Assembly: GCA_902785115.1 (NCBI GenBank)
Contig: CACZXQ010000002.1
Coordinates: 1 to 51,658, forward strand
Source of the DNA: Oscillospiraceae bacterium
Lineage (GTDB): Bacteria > Bacillota > Clostridia > Oscillospirales > Oscillospiraceae
DNA: 51,658 nt
Direction of reading: 5' to 3'
Positions 46,701 to 51,658 of this stretch are shown here, piece after piece. The notes beneath the pieces were generated by a model. It saw only the letters and a list, made by a program, of their open reading frames with translations, made no database searches and was not told where the DNA came from. The first letter of the stretch is position 1. Every line of letters begins with the position of its first letter. Made by a program: the position numbers and the translations under genes.

Positions 46701-48530
46701 TCAGATACCTCCCGATAGCGTCCTCCTGCGTCGGCGCTGCGTTGTCGTTGCCTGCTCCTGCGGCTGCAATACGGGGTTTGCGATCTCCAATGCCGCCGTC
46801 GCGTAATTGCGAAGGTCAAGCGGCTCGTTCCTCTTGTACTTCTCGTCCTTCAGCTCCCAAGCCGTGATGCTCCGCCCCTTGCGGAAGCGGATCACCATTT
46901 TCTCGCTTGTGAGGCCCTTGAAATAGGTTTCGTCGTAGCCCGCTTCCTCGTTCATGGGGAAATGGCAGTAATTCGGCCCCTTTGTGTTGTGCTTCAGGCG
47001 TTGGTAAAGGATCGCCTTGCCTGCGTCGACGCCGATGGTAAACAGCGGAGCCTTGACGCGGTTGTTTTTTGTCGGTGCGTTGATGTAAGCGACCTCCGGC
47101 CCGCCGCGGCCCTTGATGGCAAAGACGCGGCGCTCGAAGCGCTCCTTTGCGAAAGAGTACACTTCGTTCGGATGATGGCCGCCGCTGTCGATGCACGTTG
47201 CCGTGATGTAGAGCTTCGTGCCGTCCTTCTTCCGAAACGGCAGTTGCAGAAAAGCGTCGAGGTCGTTCCATATCTGACCTTTGAGCATATCGCCGTAGAT
47301 TTTCTGATAGCGGATGCCCCAGCTTTCTTTGCCGACGCCCCAGCCGACCACTTCGACCTCGAAACGGTCGTCCTGCGTATCGACGCCGGCCGTCAGCACG
47401 ATCACGTCGTCCGGCACTTCCGCCTCGTAGATTTCACGGCGCTTGTATAGCTCCATATCGTCGAGCACGCTGCCCGGCTCCTCCCATGGCGCGCCAAGCT
47501 CCGTATTGACCCACGTTTTCATTTTTTCGGGATCGCCCAGCTTCAGCAGCTCGTTCGCCGTCAGGAACTTTTCGACGATCTCCTGCCAGCCGCAAAACGA
47601 CGACGCCAGCGTGTTCAGGTGGAAGCCGCGCGCCTCAGCGCCGGGATTGTCCGCAACGAACCGCCCGTGCTGTCCCTGCTTCTTCCACTCGTATTCTCCG
47701 CTTGTCTGTTCGCACGCCTCGCAACGGTATGTGATCCCTTTGGAAAGGTCCTCTTTGTCGAACTCGACGCCCTTCCACGCAAGCGGTTGATAATGCCCGC
47801 ACTTCGGGCAAGGCACATTCCATTCCTCGCGCGTGCTGATGTCGAACTCCGCCGCGATCCTGCTGCTGCTTTTGAGCGTCGGCGTGCTGACCACGACCGT
47901 TTTCTTGTCCCAAAACGTCGTTTGACGTTTCTGGCCGAGCAGGAGGGGATCGCCCTCTGTTCCGGCGCTCGCCGGATAGCGGTCTACCTCGTCCGCGAGC
48001 AGCACCTTGATCGGGCGGCTCGCGAGGCTTGCCGGGCTGTTCGCGCCGATGATTGTCACGTGCCCGCCGGGAAAATTCTTCTTCAGGATGGTATTGCCGG
48101 AGTATCTGCTTTTCGTGTCGACCATGTTCCGCAGGACCGGCGTATCGCGCAGCATCGGCGCAAGAAAGTCTTTGCTGAACGTCTGCGCCATTTCAAGCGT
48201 CGGCTGCATCACGAGGATCGGCGCGGGGTAGTAGTGCATATAATAGCCGATCATGTTCATCAACATCGCGGTCTTGCCGATCTGCGCGGCGCTCATAATG
48301 ACCACCTTGCGGATATGCGGATTGCTGATCGCGTCCATGATCTCGCGCTGATACGGCGCTTTTTCCGTGTGCCAGCGGCCCGGTTCCGCGCTGTTCTCCG
48401 CCGAAAGCATACGGTATCGGTCCGCCCACTCCGAAAGCGTCAGATCGGGCGGTGGCTTCAGGACGGTAAGGCAGCGCTCGAACATGGCGAGCGTGTGCGG
48501 AGGCAGATCAATAATCCTTGCTTCTCCCAC
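46701..48530 (-). CDS. Terminase large subunit (GpA family)
   Basis: A 609-residue TerL. Walker A-like SAAQIGKT (residues 80-87), Walker B LLADEVD (177-183), and a C-terminal nuclease with Asp in TAGVDTQDDRFEVEVVGWG and in TCIDSGGHHPNEVY. The start is GTG 48530. GpA-type enzymes usually cut at cos sites, so cohesive ends are likely here, though no cos was located. Confidence 0.95.
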   Translation of the reverse strand: MGEARIIDLPPHTLAMFERCLTVLKPPPDLTLSEWADRYRMLSAENSAEPGRWHTEKAPYQREIMDAISNPHIRKVVIMSAAQIGKTAMLMNMIGYYMHYYPAPILVMQPTLEMAQTFSKDFLAPMLRDTPVLRNMVDTKSRYSGNTILKKNFPGGHVTIIGANSPASLASRPIKVLLADEVDRYPASAGTEGDPLLLGQKRQTTFWDKKTVVVSTPTLKSSSRIAAEFDISTREEWNVPCPKCGHYQPLAWKGVEFDKEDLSKGITYRCEACEQTSGEYEWKKQGQHGRFVADNPGAEARGFHLNTLASSFCGWQEIVEKFLTANELLKLGDPEKMKTWVNTELGAPWEEPGSVLDDMELYKRREIYEAEVPDDVIVLTAGVDTQDDRFEVEVVGWGVGKESWGIRYQKIYGDMLKGQIWNDLDAFLQLPFRKKDGTKLYITATCIDSGGHHPNEVYSFAKERFERRVFAIKGRGGPEVAYINAPTKNNRVKAPLFTIGVDAGKAILYQRLKHNTKGPNYCHFPMNEEAGYDETYFKGLTSEKMVIRFRKGRSITAWELKDEKYKRNEPLDLRNYATAALEIANPVLQPQEQATTTQRRRRRTLSGGI

Positions 48531-48666
48531 GCTTATTCATCCCTTCTCTGATCCGGTCGTACTCTGCTTTCTTGCAGCGCCGGAACGGGCAATAGCCGAT
48601 CGTGTCCGCGCAGCGCACCATCCAAACGCACGTTTCACACTTCTTCGTCTTGGCTTCTTTCTGCAT
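48508..48666 (-). CDS. Small Cys-rich protein between terminase genes, 52 aa
   Basis: Starts at ATG 48666 inside the end of the Nu1-like gene and overlaps the TerL start by 23 bp. Cysteines in CETCVWMVRC and IGYCPFRRC suit one zinc site. Function unknown; perhaps a packaging accessory. Confidence 0.6.
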   Translation of the reverse strand: MQKEAKTKKCETCVWMVRCADTIGYCPFRRCKKAEYDRIREGMNKRGRSKDY

Positions 48667-49132
48667 CGTCCTCGTCCTCCTGCACCGCAAGCGCCGCCTC
48701 GGACGTGCTCAATTCTTCAAGCGCTTCCTCGATCGCTTCCTTCAGCACGTCGAATATGCGCCCCTTGTCGTCGCCCATCGCGGCAATCGTCGGGGATAAT
48801 TTGGCCGGCAACGCCAGCAGGCGGCCGCGCATATTGAGGAACATCGTTTTGATCCCGCGCTCCACGTCCGCCGTACTGTGAAGGTCGCCGCGGCGCTGCT
48901 CGTTGTCCATTTCCGCCGCCTTGCGCTTTTCCTTCGTCAGTAGCGTCCGCTCTTGGTTGAGGCTTTCCTTGCCCGCTCCGCCGATGTAGGCGATGTATCG
49001 TGTCACCGTAGGCTGAAGGTCGTAAAGCCCCGGCCGCGCCTCTTGGATCACGCCCTCGTCCCGCAGCTGACGCACGCGGCGCTCCGTGACGCCGATCCAT
49101 TGCGCGACGACCTTGCTTGTATAGAGCTTCAC
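48635..49132 (-). CDS. Nu1-like terminase small subunit
   Basis: A 165-residue protein starting at GTG 49132. The N-terminal winged HTH (YTSKVVAQWIGVTERRVRQLRDEGVIQEARPGLYDLQPTVTRYI) is the cos-binding domain type of lambda Nu1. A helical part (TKEKRKAAEMDNEQRRGDLHSTADVERGIKTMFLNMRGRLLALPAKL) and an acidic tail follow. It should place TerL on the DNA. Confidence 0.85.
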   Translation of the reverse strand: MKLYTSKVVAQWIGVTERRVRQLRDEGVIQEARPGLYDLQPTVTRYIAYIGGAGKESLNQERTLLTKEKRKAAEMDNEQRRGDLHSTADVERGIKTMFLNMRGRLLALPAKLSPTIAAMGDDKGRIFDVLKEAIEEALEELSTSEAALAVQEDEDDAERSQDEEV

Positions 49133-49887
49133 GCCTCGCCCTCCTCGCCGCCGTCTGGCAGGCCGTCGTCGACCATGCCCGTCGCTCTCATGCGTAGGAT
49201 TTCGATGCGCTGTGTTTCAAGCTCCATGCGCTTCTCGTATTCCTCCGCCGCCCGCAGGCTGTCCGCGATCTTGGCGATGCGGCCCTGCACCTTGTAAAGC
49301 GCCTCCTGCAATTTGAGCACGCGCGCGAAAGCGCTGTCCTTGCTATACATCCCCATCTGCTGCGCCGCGCCGTCTACCTTCTGATCGCCGCGACCGCGCG
49401 GCACGCGCATATCGAGGACGCTGCTGACGTGTAGCGTGTCCTCCGGCTCCGCCTCATATATGGCGATCTTCTCCATGATCCGGTGCTCTCGCACCTTCAG
49501 CACTTGCATTTCATGGCGCAGCGCCTCGCGACTGTCCAGCGGAGCCGCCGCCGCGACCGCCTGCTCGTGTTCCGTCAGCATATCAAGAAGGATGGCGCTG
49601 TACGCTCCATCCTTTTCGGCGTTCTTGTTTCCTTTTGGCGCTCCGTCATGGCTGCCCTCGGCGTTCTTATGGCCGGCGCTGTTCCGGTTGCCCGGCTGCC
49701 CGCCGCGCTTGCGCTTCGGCTTCGGCACAGCATCATCCCACTTATCCGCCGTTTTCCATTTCCGCATGAGCTGATAGCTGACGCCCAGCTCCTCCGCGAA
49801 GTCCTTCAGGGTAAAAGCCTCGCCTTTGCCTTTGCGGGCGATGTATTCAGCCTTTGCGGTGTCGCGCCTCTCACTCCGCTTCGGCAT
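49129..49887 (-). CDS. PBSX/XtmA-like terminase small subunit
   Basis: A 252-residue protein. It opens with an HTH (GEAFTLKDFAEELGVSYQLMRKWKTADKWDD), then the Gly/Asn/Lys-rich signature KRGGQPGNRNSAGHKNAEG...GAPKGNKNAEKDGAYS of PBSX-type small terminases, and a long coiled coil to the end. GGAGG stands 8 nt before ATG 49887. It is the first gene of the late operon and is coupled to the Nu1-like gene by GTGA, so this phage codes two small-subunit-like proteins. Confidence 0.8.
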   Translation of the reverse strand: MPKRSERRDTAKAEYIARKGKGEAFTLKDFAEELGVSYQLMRKWKTADKWDDAVPKPKRKRGGQPGNRNSAGHKNAEGSHDGAPKGNKNAEKDGAYSAILLDMLTEHEQAVAAAAPLDSREALRHEMQVLKVREHRIMEKIAIYEAEPEDTLHVSSVLDMRVPRGRGDQKVDGAAQQMGMYSKDSAFARVLKLQEALYKVQGRIAKIADSLRAAEEYEKRMELETQRIEILRMRATGMVDDGLPDGGEEGEA

Positions 49888-50195
49888 TGTCTTTTCCTCC
49901 GTATGTGCTGCCCGCCGCTGTCCGCGCCGCATATCGGCCCCGGTTGCGGAACTCTGACGCGGCAGCGGTCGAGCGCGTTGTGCCGGGAGGCGGTTAGGCC
50001 CGCCATGCCTGAGCGTGGTGTCCGCGTCCATCGCCCCGGTATTTGCAACAGCACCCCGGCGTATCTGAAGGATCGCCGCGTCCGGCCCTCGCCTACATCA
50101 ATACCCCACATATCAACGCAAGGCTTCGGGAGGGCGGGACGCGCCTATGGCAAAGCCCGCGACGCTTGCCGCGGGCCTGTCCTATGCGATCCACG
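49888..50195 (-). other. Late leader, no gene seen
   Basis: About 300 bp between the late promoter and the first packaging gene. A 101-codon frame (50111 to 49806) overlaps the start of the terminase gene and lacks protein-like features. A cos site would be expected in this stretch but I could not identify it. Confidence 0.5.
50154..50176 (-). terminator. Attenuator-like hairpin after the late promoter
   Basis: On the minus strand GCCCGCG (50176-50170) pairs with CGCGGGC (50161-50155), followed by TTTG. It starts about 13 nt after the expected start point of the late transcript. Confidence 0.5.
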
Positions 50196-50224
50196 GTATC
50201 ACCGTAGCACGAAAAACCTGCCAA
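50196..50224 (-). promoter_or_regulatory. Candidate late promoter
   Basis: Minus-strand TTGGCA (50224-50219), a 17-bp spacer and TGATAC (50201-50196), with the small dyad ACGGT-GAT-ACCGT over the -10. Two AAAACCTGCC words (50214-50233, + strand) span the -35. The weak -10 would suit a promoter that needs an activator. Confidence 0.4.
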
Positions 50225-50253
50225 AACCTGCCAACTTGAAAAAATTTTCCGAA

Positions 50254-50305
50254 AAATCATCGCACGCGCGCATTGGAATTTCACGATCCAACGCTCGCGT
50301 GCGAT
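50254..50305 (-). terminator. Terminator of the Mrr-like gene
   Basis: A 19-bp inverted repeat (50305-50287 and 50277-50259) with two mismatches and a 9-nt loop, followed on the minus strand by GATTTTTC. It separates the Mrr-like gene from the late promoter. Confidence 0.75.
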
Positions 50306-50344
50306 GTGTATGTATTAAACGCGCATTGAAAAAAGCAGCGAGCC

Positions 50345-51013
50345 TCAGCCCGCCGCCTGTTCGTCCTGCTCCTTCGCGATCTGCTGAAGCATCGTGATCA
50401 ATCTGCCCCTGTCCCACAGCTTCGTCCCTGTCGCCTTGGCGAGATCGCGCGCGCCCGGCGTGAAATACTGATTTGTCATTACGGCGCCGACCTTGCAGCC
50501 GTACATCGCTTTTCCTGCGTAGACCTCCTGCACCGGATGATTGCCGAGATCGGAGGAATAGCGCTTGCATTGTATCGCGTACTTGGTGCCGTCCTTCTCC
50601 GCCGTGATGTCCACGCCCTGATCGCCGGTTGTTGCCGTCATATACACGTTTTGAAAGCCCAGCTTCCGCAGTACGCCGGCGCACCATGCTTCAAACTCGC
50701 GCCCCTCCATCCGGTCGACGCGCCGCATCGTTTCTTCCGCCGAGCGCTTCCGCTCCTCATGCTGCACCACAGCTTCAGATACGCCGGCCCATTCTTTACC
50801 GCTCAGTTTGACTTCTACAAGCAGCGTATCTTCTCCTGTCCGTTCTTTGCTTTCGGCTGTTTCGTTTCTCTCCTCTGGACACCAGCCTTTATACTCCGAG
50901 CACCAGCCTCCGGCGCTCGCGCAGTAATAGCCCATCGTCCGGCACCATCCGTCGATCGCTTTCTCCTGCGTCTTTTGCATTTCCTTTTTCTTGCCTCCGA
51001 ATAACCAGCCCAT
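50345..51013 (-). CDS. Mrr-like restriction endonuclease-fold protein
   Basis: A 222-residue protein. The C-terminal half has the Mrr_cat pattern: GREFEAWCAGVLRKLGF (about 104-120), D135 in GDQGVDITAE, and Q148-x-K150 in AIQCKRY, followed by GNHPVQEVYAGKAMYGCKVGAVMTNQYFTPGA. The N-terminal 55 residues are rich in Trp and Cys. ATG 51013 follows AAAGGGG. Next to the repressor it may be a lysogenic gene that attacks incoming DNA; that is inference. Confidence 0.75.
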   Translation of the reverse strand: MGWLFGGKKKEMQKTQEKAIDGWCRTMGYYCASAGGWCSEYKGWCPEERNETAESKERTGEDTLLVEVKLSGKEWAGVSEAVVQHEERKRSAEETMRRVDRMEGREFEAWCAGVLRKLGFQNVYMTATTGDQGVDITAEKDGTKYAIQCKRYSSDLGNHPVQEVYAGKAMYGCKVGAVMTNQYFTPGARDLAKATGTKLWDRGRLITMLQQIAKEQDEQAAG

Positions 51014-51149
51014 GCCGTCGCCCCTTTCCCTCTGACAGTATGAAACATCCGGCGCGCGAAACTGCAACGATCCCGTCGACGCCGCCGTCCCTCGCGGAAC
51101 TTTCTCGCACTATGGTTATCATTAGACCTTTTCAGCGAATGTTAAGCCT

Positions 51150-51178
51150 AATTTACGCGAAAAATAGTGTACTGTCAA
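51150..51178 (-). promoter_or_regulatory. Promoter of the Mrr-like gene
   Basis: Minus-strand TTGACA (51178-51173), a 17-bp spacer and TAAATT (51155-51150), about 135 bp before the ATG. It lies in the space to the divergent repressor gene, so repressor binding there could govern both. No clear + strand promoter was recognised. Confidence 0.55.
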
Positions 51179-51199
51179 TAGGCGAAAGGAGGCGATGCC

Positions 51200-51466
51200 G
51201 TGAAAATCTACGAATACGAGGGAAAGAAGAACGTCACCGGCGAGCGCATCCGGCAGGCGCGCGTCGTTAAGCATCTATCGCAAGAGGAGCTTGCCGCAAA
51301 GATGCAGGTCCGCGGCGTTGTCATAGAGCGCGCTTCGATCGGCCGCATTGAACGCTTTGACCGTTTCGTTACTGACTACGAGCTGATGGTCTTTGCCGAC
51401 GTTCTCGGCGTTCCGGTCGATTGGCTTCTCGGAAATGGATGCACCGGCAGCATCTTCACGGAGTAG
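51200..51466 (+). CDS. XRE-family repressor, 88 aa
   Basis: GTG start behind AAAGGAGG. Residues 13-75 form an XRE helix-turn-helix (GERIRQARVVKHLSQEELAAKMQVRG, then ERASIGRIERFDRFVTDYELMVFADVLGVPVDWLLG) with no C-terminal peptidase domain. It is a compact cI/SinR-like regulator and the probable lysogeny regulator. It stands alone, followed by its own terminator. The CGCAACA motif is not present at its own promoter. Confidence 0.8.
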   Translation: MKIYEYEGKKNVTGERIRQARVVKHLSQEELAAKMQVRGVVIERASIGRIERFDRFVTDYELMVFADVLGVPVDWLLGNGCTGSIFTE

Positions 51467-51528
51467 CCGCCGCGTTTGCTGAGGACATCAATGCCCCTTG
51501 CAAATTCCGACGCCACAACCACACATCC

Positions 51529-51564
51529 AGCCCCGACGAGCACCGCGCCCGCCGGGGCTTTTTT
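51529..51564 (+). terminator. Terminator after the repressor gene
   Basis: AGCCCCG (51529-51535) pairs with CGGGGCT (51553-51559), followed by a run of six T. The remaining 94 bp to the window end hold an 8-bp inverted repeat (TTTCGCTT and AAGCGAAA) but no gene. Confidence 0.75.
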
Positions 51565-51658
51565 GCGCTCCGCCGCAATTTTTGACCCCCCTTTCGCTTT
51601 TTCAGGCCGGCGACCGGAAGCGAAAAAACCTACTCACACCTAAAAAAATTTTGCGCTT

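Noticed and set aside
49806..50111. A 101-codon minus-strand frame in the late leader
   Set aside because: It overlaps the start of the small terminase gene in another frame and its residues look like shifted-frame translation.
1..51658. CRISPR arrays, tRNA or rRNA genes
   Set aside because: No regularly spaced repeats with unique spacers beyond the four operator copies, no cloverleaf-like sequence with a CCA end region, and no rRNA-like sequence were noticed on reading.
1..51658. Direct terminal repeat that would prove a complete circular or terminally redundant genome
   Set aside because: The first and last bases of the window do not match each other, so completeness cannot be claimed.

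Overview
The window is most of, or all of, a temperate tailed phage (Caudoviricetes, myovirus) or the prophage form of one, about 51.7 kb and GC-rich. The host is probably a high-GC Clostridia (Bacillota), such as a gut Oscillospirales. That is an inference from strong AAGGAGG ribosome-binding sites, GTG starts, and families typical of Clostridia phages (XkdX-like protein, 3D-domain protein, ArpU-like regulator, repeated-motif CHAP lysin). The head module is lambda-like: TerL of the GpA family, lambda-type portal, ClpP-like protease with nested scaffold, gpD-like decoration protein and gpE-like capsid. The tail is P2-like: FI sheath, FII tube, tape measure, X, D, V, U, W, J, I and H-like proteins.

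Layout. 1-1031: a GC-rich low-complexity end, a hairpin between direct repeats, a ribbon-helix-helix gene, and a divergent promoter region with four copies of GAACGCAACAGTG. 1032-4670 (+): a small early operon with an ArdC-like protein, carrying three copies of a 50-bp intergenic element that can fold as a pseudoknot. 4901-18612 (mostly -): a long early operon with an HTH regulator, HD protein, 3D-domain protein, two DNA methyltransferases, two proteins with radical-SAM-type cysteine motifs, a GNAT-like protein, an ASCH-like protein, an HUH replication initiator, a DUF1064 nuclease and an ArpU-like late regulator. Three small + strand genes sit inside or beside it, with promoters of their own. 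18911-20005 (-): an IS30-family transposase with its own promoter and no inverted repeats that I could find. 20188-49887 (-): the late operon, read from packaging through head, tail, diversity-generating retroelement (DGR) and lysis genes, closed by a strong terminator at 20143-20175. 50345-51466: an Mrr-like nuclease gene and, divergent from it, a small XRE repressor. No tyrosine or serine integrase was seen.

The most notable system is a complete DGR inside the late operon. A 751-residue tail protein ends in a 139-bp variable repeat (24291-24429). A matching 139-bp template repeat lies at 23992-24130, followed by a reverse transcriptase. The repeats differ at 21 positions, and all 21 are adenines of the template on the coding strand; none of the other 101 template positions differs. 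All 11 Asn codons of the template are changed in the variable repeat. The reverse transcriptase has the DGR-type IGxxxSQ motif but reads N-M-D-N where YxDD is expected. I see no avd-like accessory gene.

Other signals that known families do not explain are the 50-bp element, an operator-like motif shared by three early promoters, a candidate -1 frameshift site with a pseudoknot in the tail chaperone gene, a nested scaffold start, and an IS30 transposase next to a regulator that resembles its own DNA-binding domain. Functions are assigned from remembered family motifs; no database search was possible.
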